Shown piece after piece: positions 27,132 to 42,100 of a stretch of 64,000 nt of DNA. Made by a program: the position numbers and the translations under genes. Numbering within the stretch: position 1 is the first letter of the stretch; each line of letters begins with the position of its first letter. Below the pieces are notes generated by a model. The model saw only the letters and a list, made by a program, of their open reading frames with translations. It was not told the origin of the DNA and did no database searches. The stretch is from Salticus scenicus (lineage: Eukaryota; Arthropoda; Arachnida; Araneae; Salticidae), in contig OZ005649.1 of NCBI GenBank assembly GCA_963930645.1, forward strand, positions 386,189,887 through 386,253,886. Direction: 5' to 3'.

Positions 27132-30100
27132 TTTTTTTGCTTTATGTATCTTGCATAAAACCTAAAATATCTTTTGTTTTGACAGTATAGTATGTATTTT
27201 AAATTTATTGGGGAAAAACAAATAGATTCATCAACTTCAGTAATAAAGCCTAAAAATAATTACATATGTGAGAAATATTGAGCACTTCTTCTATCACTTT
27301 TTTTGTTTTTCCCTGATCACTAGCTGGGAAACGGCGAGGGGCAGTCAAAATATAAATAATTAGATGAGAAATGAAACAATTCTACTTCTTTATAGGTTCT
27401 AGAATCTAATAAAGCATGTTTAAAATGAATATGGACATTTATGTTGCTGATGGAGAAAAACTGGGAAACTAAAGGCTTTTGCAGAGCTTTTAATCAACGA
27501 TGGCTGGTTAGAGATAAGAAAAGAGGGGGGTGGGGAGGGTCAAAAAATAATTACATCAGCTAGAAATATTGTGTAATTCTATTTCTTTATAGTTTCTAGA
27601 ATCTTATAAAGCAAGTTTAAAATGAATATTGACATTTATGTTGTGGATGGAAAAAGATTGTGAATTAGGATGCTTCAGTTGTGCGTTTGATCGTCGATTG
27701 TTAGTGGAGTTTCTTTTTTTTTAACGAACGATATCCGTGACTTTTTAAAAAGCATATAATCCATAATTTTTATATGTTGTCCGTAATGCCGTAATTATTG
27801 CCATAAATCCGTAATAATTACGGACAAGTCGTAATAATTGGCACCTCTAAATAAAACATTTAGAGTAAGCATGCAGACTAAAAGGATCTTATGGATTAAT
27901 TTTTATGTTTTCAGCACTAACACAGAAATGTAATTTTCCTTCCCCTTCCATAAATTTCTTTAAAAATTTACTTTAATAAACAATAAATTTATAAGTCCAC
28001 TTTTGTGGCAAATATTATGTTTCTAATAAGAGAAATTTTGTAAGTAAGTTTAAGTAAATATGTGATAAATAAGTACTTGAACAAAATTTTGGAAATGTCA
28101 ATGGGAAGCAATTTTGCTGAACTCATTAACGGCCCTCTTCACTTACCGTCGCCGGTAGCCCGAGCCAATGTTATTCTATGGGGAAATTTTCTTTACAAAT
28201 AACTTATTAACTAATACATATTTTTAAATTCTGTTTTCACGTTCAGAAAATTCCCAACTGTTAAATTGACGGACCTTTTTTGAAAAAGTATTTTTTTAAT
28301 TTTTAATATTTTATTTTGAAATTGCAAAATGAAAAAAATTCACATATTGAAAATTCGTATTTTGCAGCTTCGAAGTAAAATATAAAAAATTAAAAAAATA
28401 ATTTTTTAAAAAGGGTCCGTCAAATTATCAGCTGGGAATTTTCATAATGTGAAAACAGAATTTAAAAATCTGTATTACTTAATAAGTTATTTGTAAAGAA
28501 AAATTTCCCATTGAATAACATTAGCTTCGGCTTCCAGCGGCGGTGAGTGAAGAGGGCCCTTAAGAAAATTTTATGGTCTCAATTTTTTAGATAAGCAATC
28601 ACCTGTATCCTAGCATGACAACTCAATTTTTTTTTTTTTTTTTTTTTTTAATGGAAAACACTTAAAAAAAAAAAAAAAAACAGAATTGTGTTTATTAGAA
28701 AATATGTACATTTGCTTCAAAACTTACATCCCCCCCCCCCCCCCACCTTTTGGAATATGGGAGGCCCAGAAGATTTGTGTTCAAATAATCCAGCAACTGC
28801 AAAATATATCCATGCAAAAGTGATTTCTCAAAAGATATTAATTTAGAAAGTTTCGCAGTTTGAAATAGTCTATAAGATGAGCTATCACAAATGCCTTCTT
28901 TTTATTAAACAACCAGATTAAAGTTGTAAATGCCACTACCATTTTAAAATTTAATTTGTGATATAAAGGTTATAAATGCAACAAATAGCAAAATCAGCAC
29001 TGATAAATAAAAATACCAGTTTTCAGAAACTGTAAAGCCAATGCCCTAAATTTAGGACAAAAAACCTCCAAAAAGCATGTTCTCAGATAATTATCTAGGG
29101 AAAAAAAAAAAACATAAATTCAACTTAAAAATTACCTTCTTCCTCACTACTTGAATCATTTTTTCCATCGTTTGAATCACAGTCATTAAGGCGTAAACGT
29201 TCTAAGATAGCTAAAAAAATTAAAGAAAATATTAAAAATATACTCATTTTCATCAAAATACATTATCCCACCCCATTCTCTAGCTTCAGTGTTTTTATTT
29301 CATATTACTTTTAATTAAATTACATCAAGTATTTCCTCTAGATTTGCTGTACATATAAGTGTAAATGGAGGAAAACATAACAACAAGGATTGAAATTCAT
29401 GCAAAACAAAGTATCTAATATATATGTATCGAAAATTCTTTTTATAAATTATTAATTTAACAAGACTAAGTTTAAAAATCTTTATATATATATATATATG
29501 TATGCACACACTGATTTCTGAAAAAATATATAAATTCAAAAACAGTTTATTTTAGAAAGTTTAATGTTCAGCCAATAAATACATACAAATTAATGCATTG
29601 TTTCATTAATCCCCCCCCCCAAAAAAAAAAAAAAAAAAAAAAAAAAAGAAAAGAATCCAATCTAAACTGTAATTGCCCTTTTGAAGATTTTTTAGAAATT
29701 TTACTGAGATGATTTGATATAAACTGAGAAATTATCTCAGGCTTTCATACTGACTACAAAAGTTCACATCCATTCAAAGAAAATTAACATAAGTTTCATG
29801 CCAGCAGGTTTGAATAAAAATTCATTTTTTTCATGAACTGTCAATGAAGGCTAACTGTGGACAACTCAAAAGTTGTTTTGAGTCATACATTTCTTCCTCA
29901 CGTTATATGTCAAAAAAGAATATAATAAAATTAAAATTTGGTAAATATGTTTGTGATATAAATTGGAATTAACTGCATATATATACAAATATATTCTATT
30001 TGATTTAATCAATAATTTATTATTATTATTTCTTCTTTTTCTTCTCATATTTCTATGTAGTGGGGATTTCAGATGATAATGCATTTTCTCATTTCGTATA

Positions 30101-33100
30101 ACAAGAAAATGGGAGTTTCTTCTTATAATTATTTATGAATAATTTTAAGGTACAAATTTCAAAAATTATTTTCTTGGTTAAAAATTTTATTAATAATTAT
30201 TCAAAATGTACTGTATTGCACTTTCGTGAGTAGAATTTATTCCATATTTTTAAAAATAATAATAATATAATCTTTGAATTCATATTTTAGCACCATATGG
30301 ATTTTGAATCAAATCATTTCTTTAATCATTAATCTTTCATTGATGCCTGATTAAATTATGTGGCAGAAATACAGTCACTGGAAATTTGGTTGTCTATACT
30401 ATAAAACAATAATAATAATAACTTTAATTATGCATTTGAAAAACTAAGAACTGCATTACAAAACTTACAAAATGGTTCATTTAAAAACTGATTCATTATT
30501 CCTATCTTTACATGATAAAATAATATAAGGCAAACATTAAAATACATTGACACTGTGAAATTTATTGTTGTCTACAAATATGAACAGGGAATTAAGTTTT
30601 TATTTCATTATCATTTTGTATTTTAACTATTACCTTTCGTACATACAAAATGATATTTTATATCAAATGTTAAATATTGTATATACAATCTCTAGAAGAC
30701 ATGGGAAGATGATTTTCATAAAGAAAAAAATTAATACCAAATGTTGCCAATAAGGGAAATATTAGCATTGGTGTCACATACATGCTAAGAAATTTACATA
30801 ATCTACATTGTTTGTACAAACTTGCACATATTGCATCTGGCGCTGTAGATTGCAATACTGATCAAAAAAAGAATATTTCCCTATGAGTTTAACACTGAAC
30901 ATCATTCGTTTCTGTATGCACAATTTTATTCGAACATTAATGAAACTTTACATCATTAATTTTCTGTGCATTCATTCTAAATACTGATTTTTTTTTTTTT
31001 TTTAACAACTTTAAAATCATGTATGCACAGGAAAAGTTGCATAATCTACCTCAAATAGAAATTTTATAATAGTATGTGATAACAGCATCAAAATCTTCTC
31101 TAACAATGACTTTTAATATTTCCTTTTTACTTTCCAAACATGCATATGAAAGGAAAGTATTGTAATCATGACAAAAATTCAACTTTGAGATTTTGGTGTA
31201 CCTACAAGTTTTGATGTTCCCCGAGCTCATTTTTGCAATTGTTATCGTGATATATATATGTGTGTGTGTGTGTGTGTGAACACGATAGTGTTTTAATCTT
31301 TTGTGCAAATGAGCTGAAAGTTGGTATGCATGCCATGGTTACCATTGCAAGAACTGTATAAATTTTGGTGAATCTAGCAATTATAGTTTTTTTTCACAAA
31401 ACAAAATTCTTTATCATTATGGCCTATGGGTTCAAATTATTTAAAGTGTAATAGCGTCTAAACACTTTATTCGAATGGACTGAAAATTTATACACATATT
31501 ATAAATCCACTTCTCATGAACTGTATATTGGTAAATCTAGCATTTAAATTTTTTTTTAAAGGGACACAGAGAAAAATTCTTTATCATGATGGCCTATGGG
31601 CTCAAATTGTTTTAAGTGGGAAAACATCTAAACGCCTTATTTGATTCAGCTGAAAATTTATATACATATTGTAGGTTACCATTGCATGAACGATATAGAT
31701 TTTGATGAATCTAGCATTTGTAGATTTTTACAGGGACACAACCAAAAATTATTTATCATCATGATGCATTGGCTCAAATTATTTGAAGTGCAATAGCATT
31801 AAATTGTGTACGATATGGAGAACAATGCTCAAACACTCTATTATAATTTTCTCTTTTGTTTATTTAACGATGTCTCTTACTTTTATTCAATTATACAACT
31901 GTTAATTATTTAATGTTCGGAAAGTTAAATGAAGTCATTCCAGATTTTTTTTTTTTTGTGTGTAAATCATCTCCAAATGTTTTTTACAGATTGTATATGA
32001 AGCTTTGTTTTATTTTGTCCATTAGTTTTGCCTGCACATGCCTCCAAACAGGGAAAGTTATTTAATGGTCACCGTGCGTAATATTTTAGTGGCTTGAAAT
32101 TGTTTTACTTTTTATTATTATTTTGGAAAGAAATAGAGATGTATCCATTGATTTATAATTTTCATAAACAAAATTTATCAAACTATTTCGATGCAACAGA
32201 ATATCAAAAATAAATTTAAATAATGAGATATTTAAAAAAAAATTATTAAAATTAAAATACATTATATAATACCTAAATAATATTGAAATAATTATAAAAA
32301 ATTTAAACAGGAAATATGTCTTTTTCACAAGAATTGATTTTCTTTAAAAGAAAATAATGCCAAAATCATATAAAGATTTTTCCTAAATACAACAGTCTCT
32401 TAATTAATCCAGATCAGATTAGCCAGGTTGCAAATTATCATAAACAACTCAATTAGGTAGAAAAAATGTCAAATATCTTTTACATGAAATTTGTAATTAT
32501 CCAGAAATTCATACCGCAGAAATTTACAACAGTACAATTTCTGGAGCAGTAAATTAAAAACAAAAGCAGATTTATTTCATTCGTGATATAGTTTTTTTTT
32601 TTTTTTTTTGTGTGTACTATTTATAAACTAAAATGTCATCAAAGTTGTTATTTCTATTCCTTTTGAATTAATTAAATTATTTATGTGCATAATAATTTTA
32701 CATTCTATGTGATTTTTTTTTTTTTTTTTTAATTTAATTATTTATTTATTTTCATCAAAATTTTGATAAATTCAATTATTTTCAGTTTTTAGATACCCTG
32801 GACTAGGTAGTTGCTAATTATTCCAGTTAAAGGAAAGTCTACTATATAGAAAATTTTTACATCAGAATTTTATTAGATAAAACATTCAATTATTTTTTAT
32901 TGCTAGTATTTTTTAGAAAGATATTTCTTTCTTTTCAGATGTACATTATGAACTACTGAATCCATTTGCCTCTTGTTTTATCAAATTACTGAAAAAAGAA
33001 AATTTCATTTTGTATCTTAATGAATAATACACTTGCATTAAATCACTAAACACACAAAAGTATTGATTCTTTCTTGATAATTCTTCCATGTGTGTATAGT

Positions 33101-36100
33101 CAACTAATTTAATCTTTCAATCATATTACATTATGTCATAAATCAGCATATTGTCCTTACATTACGTAAAGATTGTTTCCATGCATTCTCATAAACAAAT
33201 AACACAGGCCTACATCTAAAAATTTGACTTGATAATTTTGGCTGATCCTTATGTTTTTTGGTGAGCTAAAACTAAAAATGAAGCCAGTTTTTCTGTCGTA
33301 CATAGATTTTTGTTAATGCAGTGTGTGTCTACCAACACAATTTCTTCTGTGACTTTTCCACCAATATAATTATATGGTAACTTTTATAATGTGTTTCCAT
33401 GATTAATTATAATATTTAAATTTTGCCACCATTTATTTTTGCAGATCTGTGTAATTAGTAATATCATGTCACTTTATCTGTGCTTCAAGCTTTTGATGTT
33501 TATGTACATATTAATTTGTTGCAGGGCGACTAAAGCGCCCGTTGAAAAGTAATCATTTTATTTTATTTATTTCTCACTCTCACTTTAAATAATTCATTTG
33601 TTAGCAAGCCCGTGCGAAATTTTCTCACTTTGTTTATCTCTTCGTTACCTTTAAAATTATTATTTTATAGACGTCATTTTTTTTCATATGCAAGAGCAAA
33701 TTTATTTCTACTTTTATTTTTTTACGGGAAAGCATATTTCATTTTATGCTGAAAAAAAAAAATGGCAACAATAAAATTTTAAAATGTACTTTAAAGCTTT
33801 TATTTTCATATTTTAATTAATTTTAAAAAATCTAATTATATATTCGTTACAAATAATGTACCAAATGAAAGGCACAATTTTTCTGAATACGTCTGTTTAA
33901 ACAGCTTATCAATCGGATAATTACAATTTTTAAAATTAACTTAAGTATAAAAATTAGGAGTCTGAGTCCAAGGAAAACTCTTAAGCCTAAAGTGTGACAG
34001 AATCAGCCATGGATGAGGGTAACAATATATGCATATATTTTATTTTTAAAGGGACTAATCAATATAATTATATTACTATAATTTCTAGTGTATAATCTGA
34101 AAGTTAGATAAGTCAGTTTTGCACCAGAAATTTTATTACAGAGATTAATTTATATTTGTTCGAACTGTTTCTTCGATGAAATATAGGTTTTTCTGTTAAA
34201 TAAAACTTCTGGTGGAGAAATGACACCTCTTACTTGCGGATTATACACCAGAAATTACAGTAAATATAAATAAGTAATGATATTGAATATTTAGAAAGAT
34301 AAACACTGTATGACTCTCAATTCAAAGTTTAAAGAATTGCTACATAGTGCAGCAGTTACTTTACTAGAATTTTAAGTAAAAAAAATAAAATTACAATTTG
34401 AAATGAATGCTTACCTTTATCTACTTTAGGAAGAGTGATGTGTATGCAAATAGTATGTGCATACACATCTAAAACTTTAAATAGTTTTGATTGACTATAA
34501 GGCTTTTCAGCATCAGCAGCATCCTTGTATTCAACAAACACCTGAAATGAATTAAAACGTTAAAAGTCTATGTGTATGTTTCCTACTTCATAAAATATAT
34601 ATTTAAGTTACTTCAAACAAATTAAAATAAATAGTTATATATAACTAGTAAGTTTTGAGCAAAATAATTTTACATGAAAAATAATAAAAATCTGAATGTT
34701 AATTATTTTTTTTCCGAAATGACACTATATTGATATTTTAGAAAAATAACAAAAATAGTTAATTTACATATAATTTATATAATTAAAATGAGGATTTTTT
34801 TTTAAATAACAACAATAATAATAAATTACATGCTTGAAGAATATTTAAAAACCATTTCATACTGAAAAATATGTTGATGATAAAAATTTATATTGATGTA
34901 AATTTTTTTTTTATTATTATTATTATTACTCTACTACAAAATATCTAGTAAAAAGTACTTTTCCACACTTGTATTCCTCTTTATAAACTGAATTAATTAA
35001 TACTATAAATGTTTCAGTTTTTATAGTACAGAAGTTAATATAAATGTCAAATGTAGAGAAAGAATGTTTTAAAATAGTTTCACAACCTTGGAGCCAAAAT
35101 TATTTTAGAAACAGGATCTTTTAAGAAGATTCAGCTATGCCCTACAGAGTTAAATTAATGTTTCAATATAGAAACATTTCCCATTTCATAGCCCTGAAAA
35201 CAAGTCTAATGAAATTTTACATCAATAGTATTACTGCTCATTGTAAATAAAATATTGATAAAACCCGCTTTCATCTTTTTTTTTTTCTTAAGAGGAATTG
35301 AAATTTAGTTCTTTCTATTGCCGACAACTTCTTGATTTTACATGATATTTCTTTGGAGTTTTCATATATGTAGTTCAAAATTTTTGGCTATTAAATTATG
35401 CCAATGATTTTTTTTTTTTAAAGCTTATGCAAGTGTGATTAAAAATTATGTAGCAAAAATGCTCATATTTTATAAAATAGTTAACATTTTTGCATTCTGA
35501 CTGCACTATGCTGTGTCTAATGTCATCAAGTTTTCTAAAAATGGAAACCATTATATCTTCATAAATATATGTGGCAGCAACATAGAAATTTATACGCATA
35601 ATTAGAAGAGGCCTCCTAATCAGACTTTACAACTAAAACAAATTCCAAAAATTACTTTTTACAGGGTGATCCAAAACATTTCGATTTTTGTTTAATTTTT
35701 TACTAGTCCCCTTTTTCTCTTCGGGACAAAACTTTTGTTAAAGTATATAAGATACTTTAAAAGTTTCAAGATAATTCATAACAATGATCTTGTATTTCCT
35801 TGGAAAGTTTGTTAAAGTCATGTCCATACGTTGTTGCTCTTAATTTCAAGCAGGATTCCAGATTCTCATCAATAGAACAATTTCTAAATTTACTTTTGTT
35901 TAGGTCATGCTTGAAAAAAAATACACTGTTCACATGAATATGTAGAGCCAAAGAATTAAATAATGTCAACATGGCCAACATTCAGTTCGCCCGCACTTAA
36001 TCTAAATCAATTTATTGCAGAGCCAGGATTTGCAAACCACTGCTCCATGTTATGACCTATCAGCCATGAACTTGTACTTAAACTATACTTGTTTAATTTT

Positions 36101-39100
36101 GAAAGCAAACACCATAAATCACAAATTTATAGTATTTGCTCACAAAATAGATATTTTTTCTCCTGCAATACCAATTGTTTGGTACATTTAAATGCTCATT
36201 CAGGAAAATTCCAAATACTTTGCATATCACTTGAATCTAAATCAAATAAAGAGAGTAACTCAAATACAAAATCAAGCTGAAATTGAAGAAAATGAATTCC
36301 ATATGTAAACAGATCCAACTTGTCTAAAATACATAGATAATACATAAATCTGTACTGATAAGTATAAAGGATTTAAGTCCAAAAATGTCGATTTTGAGTT
36401 AAGTACATTGTCAGTCTCCGAAAATAATTCTCTATCGATTAGTATAAAGGATTTAAAGCCACGTCATTTAGTCTTTGAGAAAATCCATCGGTAAAAAAAA
36501 GATTCAAATCAGAAATTTAGCATTCATGTTTGGTATAAAATATTTAATTCAATTTTTTCCATTTATTAAATGAAGATTGACTATCACTGAATGGTATAAA
36601 GGGTATAAGTCAACATAATCCCTTTTTCCTAATCGATTCTTCTGATAGATTTTAGTTAGCTTAACTTTGTCTCCTGAAAAATCAAGAATATGCACTTAAA
36701 TCCTTTATACTTATCAGTACAGAAATATATAAAGGAAAAATAAAATGAAGTTACCAATTAGGAGGCAGGATTGGGCGTTAGGTTTATATTATAAAATGTT
36801 TGAAAAAATCAAGAGAGAAATAACTTTACCTTATTGCTTTTTCGAAATCCTTCACTATGAAGGGTATGTGATGGCACCTCTAACAATTCAGTTTCATTAC
36901 TATAGGCTTCAAGGACTACCCTCATTTTACTACTATCTTCTAACCCAAGAGCCTGAAAGTAATTTAATTTCAATAATTAAACTAAATATAAATTTCAAAT
37001 AACACACTAAACATTAAGTTAGAAAAAACAAAATCTTACATCTGCAATTTGTCTTTTCAGTTCCTCAACAGTATTTGATGGATGGCACCGAACAGTTTTG
37101 CAGCAATTTATAACTATCTCTTGTTCCAAATCCACTACATGAACCTTAACTGTAGTTCCTAGCAAAAATTCATGAGGAAATTATCATGAAAATCATTGAT
37201 AAATACACAATATATAAATAAATAAATGCCATAAACAAGAGGCCAATGCTTGTACTGAGGATGACCGTGTCAATGTGGTGAAAGTACTATTAAAAAGCCA
37301 TAATGGTATTAATTTAATATTTTATAATTAAAATTAAGTCTTTTGAAATAATCACTTATAAATGAATATAGTAAAATCTAATATTTGCAGAATCAAAAAT
37401 GTACTAATATAATATAAATGTACAAAAAAAGTAAAAATTTTTATGAAAACTAAGGAATATTAATAAATTTAATAAAATTAAACATAATTTATATGTCTCA
37501 TTAATATATTAAAACCAATGTAACTTTTAAAATGAGATAAAAAATACATAAATTTAAAACTTTAAAATACATTTTAATTAAAAACATTAAAAAACAAGAC
37601 AGACGTTTTGGCTAGAACACTAGCCCTCCTCAGTGTCAAACATACATGCACAAACAACATTTACAAAATTCATAATACATCACAGCAAGATTAAATATTC
37701 AGGAGGAATAGCTTTAGCCTCGTTCAAGGCAGAATGTTGCATTTTGGTAAAAGCGCCCTCTAGAAAAATACGGGATTCATAGATATTTATATTAGAAGCT
37801 AAAATTTTAAAGTTTTCAAAATCCGGAATATGATCACTATTGAGAGAATGGATTACGAGTTTTGATTTTAAATCTCCTGTTTTATATGAGCGTTTATGTT
37901 CCTTTAATCTAATTTCACCTGTTCTGCCAGTTTCACCGATATATGTAGAATCACAATTTTTACAAGGAATACTATAGATTACACCTAGACGTTTAAGAAG
38001 GGGGACAGCGGGTTTAAAGTTTGAGAAAAAGTTACTAATACGGAGTTGAGGTTTAAAGCTAGTGGAGATATTAACTGTTCTAAGTAATTTAGAGATATTT
38101 TCAGAAATACCTTTATAATAAGGGATAGTTGTACGATAAGTGGAATTTTTAACTTTAGGATAAACTGATTTATATGAAAAATAGAACTCTTCTTTATAAA
38201 TTCTTTTAATAAAACGAGGGGGGTAACCATTATTTTTTAAATCAGAAAAAATTTTGGATAGTTCAATATTTAATAATTCGGAATTACTACAATAATGCTT
38301 TGCAGGATTTTAGCACAAATTTTAGCTTCTAATATAAATATCTATGAATCGCGTATTTTTCTAGAGGGCGCTTTTACCAAAATGCAACATTCTGCCTTGA
38401 ACGAGGCTAAAGCTATTCCTCCTGAATATTTAATCTTGCTGTGATGTATTATGAATTTTGTAAATGTTGTTTGTGCTTGTATGTTTGACACTGAGGAGGG
38501 CTAGTGTTCTAGCCGAAACGTCTGTCTTGTTTTTTAATGTTTTTAATTAAAATGTATTTTAAAGTTTTAAATTTATGTATTTTTTATCTCATTTTAAAAG
38601 TTACATTGGTTTTAATATTAATAAACTAAATTGTAAAAAATTAAATTCCAAGCTAGTTTTCTTTTAATAAAAATTACAATGCTCAGAGAGAAATATACAA
38701 AAATATAACAAAAGATATATAAATATACAAAATGACTAAAAACTGAATTCAAACTCTAATCCTAAGCAGGGTGGATACTCAAACAGAAGAATGAAATTCA
38801 TTTTTTTTTTTTTCTGATCTTATTTTAAGATGCATTTTATAAAGCAGCACATTTTATTTTCAGTGAAGCAAAGTGCACTAGTCTTTGTGAGAGTAAAATA
38901 AATACATCAAAATAAATTCCAAACATTTTTCTAATTTTGAATGAGATTAAATCTTTAAAAAAAACTTCAATTTTTAAACTTTGTCCTTAAGGGGATACTT
39001 CACCTGATTTCACTGGCAATTTAACCCTTATAACCTGTGAAGAGAAATTTGTTTTATAAATTGCTCATTACTTAATATATATCTATAATATTAAAACACA

Positions 39101-42100
39101 AAGCATTTTCTGTAAGACCAAAATCGTACGATCTGGGCATGCGTGAGAAAATTTTGAACCAAATCAGAACAGGAATATTCCTTTCTCTTTATGCAGCACA
39201 ATACCGATGATAAAGATCAAGCAGACGATATTAATATTTCATATGTCTATTATATGGCAGACCCCTAATTAAAGCTCAATCATAAATTAAAAATAATTAT
39301 TAACACGATTAATTCTTTGATTCATACTTTCCAAGGAGATATATTAAAAACAAAGCAATTTGCGAAAACTTATCGGTTACATTTATCTAAAATCGGTGTA
39401 CATTTTCGGCGAAAATTTCTTTATACAAGATGTATCGTCATGTAAATATATTATACTTCATAAAGAAAGAAAAAAGAAAAAACTTTTAAAATTAATAAAT
39501 TGTCAGAGTTTATTGTTCTTTAAAAGTTAACTTTTATCAGTTGAAAACTTTGTTTAGAAAAAATGGAGATAGATATTTAAAATCAAAGATTTTTTTTTTA
39601 TTTTTTTTTTACTCTAATTATTATAATCTCTATCTCTGATACTTCATTTCGATACCATATTACAGTAAAAATTTACATAGTATAATTTATTATTAAAAAT
39701 TTAATGAGCAAATTAATTTACTAAAGTATTAAATTAATTCTTATTTATTTATTTATATTTAACAGTATGCTTTTGTTGAAATATACTACTTTGATAAAAT
39801 AAAGTGTTAGAATACTATTCCAGTAAAAACAAATTTTAACTTTATTCTGATTTGCAGTTTACTTTTAGAATACAATGAATTAATATTTTGGATTATATAC
39901 AAGTGGTTTTACAAATATGGGAAGGAAAAATCAGAATCAAAACTATTATTTTAAACTTAAAATGCACTTATTATCTTAGCAAATTAGAATTAATGATATA
40001 TTTTACAAGTGAATGAAATCTTTGTCTTTCATGTATGTCTTTTATTAAAAAACTATGACCTGTAAGTAATATAATTATAATAGTAATATAATTATTGATA
40101 GTAAGTTAATATAATTATAATCTGGTAGTAAATCTTTGTATTCATTCATTTTGCATGAAAAGCAACGAATAAATTTCCACAGTAAACATAAAACGAGTGC
40201 AGTTCCATACATTATTAGTCGATTTGGTGTGACAGGAAGGAATTCTATTGTAGGATTATTTTACATGCTTGATGCTTTGATAAGTATTATCACAAATATT
40301 GATACTATCTCATTAAGAAATATTGATTCTTTCGATAATTTATATAAATTCTGCCTTTCTTTTAATTACTCCTAACATTCTTTTAGTCATATTTAGAGAG
40401 TAAAATTAGGGAAAACCTTGGGATTTTATTTTTATTATATGGAGTATGCTTAAATTTTGTGTATTGAAATTTCATGAATTTTTATCCCTCCTCCCTTCAA
40501 CCAAAAGATAATTCATTAAAGCAGGGGGTTTAAAACCGGTTAAGAGCAATGCAAAATATTAAAGCAAGGGTGTTTTAAACTTTATGCCATGAGAAGATTT
40601 TAGTTGCACATCATCCATCAAATTTTGACGGGTATTAACCAGTATACATATAAGATATATTATAGGATAAAAAAGAGTTAAGAATTAAATTAATATTTTT
40701 ATATTTGAATTATTATTTTCATATTTTTGGGTATTATTTTCATATTTTAAATTAATATTGCAAAATGAATTAAAGAAAATCTCATATTAAGCTGTACGTT
40801 ACTTTTAAATAATAGAAAAAACAAAACGGATTTTCAAAATCGCGTACATTCAAAAATGATGAGTGTAAAAAAAATCTGGTAAAGCAAATTGAATACACAT
40901 GTTAATAAATTAAGTTTAATGAGTAGCTGGCTCCGGAAAGATTCAATACAAGAATTAAATGAATGATGGTAAAATAAATAAAGGATTTGTGACTATAAAT
41001 TAGGGTTTGATTATGTCAGATGTAAAACTATAAATATTATGTTAATGACTTTGTGATTTGGCGAGTATCGGCATGATTGTGTCTAGCAAGCACAAAATTA
41101 CAGCAAATAAGAAACAAAGAAACATTGCATCATTAAATAATTAACCAATAAAAGAAATAAGGGAAGAGATTAGAACTATGCCAAAAATACACCAAAATTA
41201 AGATTATAAAGGATGAAACTCGCCAAAATTACAGAGATTCCCGAGACTCCTTGAAATATCTTCTGCTAGAAAAGAACTAATGAGTTTATATCGGCGCTCA
41301 GGGCCGTCGGGCCCGAAAGTGAAATGGCGGCGAGTTAGGTAACCACGTCCAGCAAATCTGCCTGTTTCCTTGTGTCTTCCACAATTGCAAGAAAGAAGCA
41401 AGAAATATGTGACATACATATATATTGTTTTCATAATCATCATCATCATCAACAACTTCAAAGAGTAGACAGGATATAGTTTTCACAATTAGAAAATTTA
41501 CAACCGTTAAAATGTTTCTTATTTTCCAAAAACTGATTTTTTACATTTTTAATATTTCATTTTGGTGCTATAAAGTGTAAAAAATGTTCTTGTTTTTTCC
41601 ACTTTATTACTTTAAAACAAAATATTAAAAATTTCATTTTATTTTTTGAAAATGAGAAGCGTGTTAAGGATTATGAATTTCCTAAACGTGAAAACAGAAT
41701 TTAAAAAAGTACATTAGACAATGAGTAATTTAAAAAACAAGTTTCTCCATAGAATAACATAGTGTCAGACTACCAGTCAAATTAGGTGAAGTAGGTAGGT
41801 CCCTGTAATTTATTAGTTCTCTTGAAAACATTTAAACTATTCTAAACTTCAAAAGACAATGTTTGCATACTGCACTTTAATGGTCACTATGAGTCTCTTT
41901 ATTAAATTGCACATTTCCCCAAAAACTAAAAAACTGAATATAAAAATGATACAAGTTCTTATATTTTGAATGACAATTTGAATAAAATTAATCTGGTTGA
42001 ATACACATACTGGATCGTATGATATCATATATTCATCTTCCAACCTCTTAGTATAAAAGTTCAAAAAATTATGAAATTCATTAACTTTTCCAGATTTGAG

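Larger units (their letters stand above)
37503..38632. mobile_element. Penelope-like element, head-to-head inverted copies
   Basis: A longer minus-strand fragment (about 38312 down to 37503) encoding the C-terminal Penelope-like protein joins a shorter plus-strand fragment (about 38318-38632) of the same 3' region. Arms of about 290 bp are nearly identical, both including GCGCCCTCTAGAAAAATACG and a hammerhead motif. Their 3' ends face outward. Both copies are 5'-truncated at the junction. Confidence 0.8.

Noticed and set aside
37985..38230. 81-codon minus-strand frame in the Penelope-like element
   Set aside because: It is in a different frame from the GIY-YIG coding frame that runs 38309 to 37680.
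41204..41461. 85-codon minus-strand frame over the GC-rich islet
   Set aside because: Composition is unusual but no family is recognised; listed as a finding, not as a gene.
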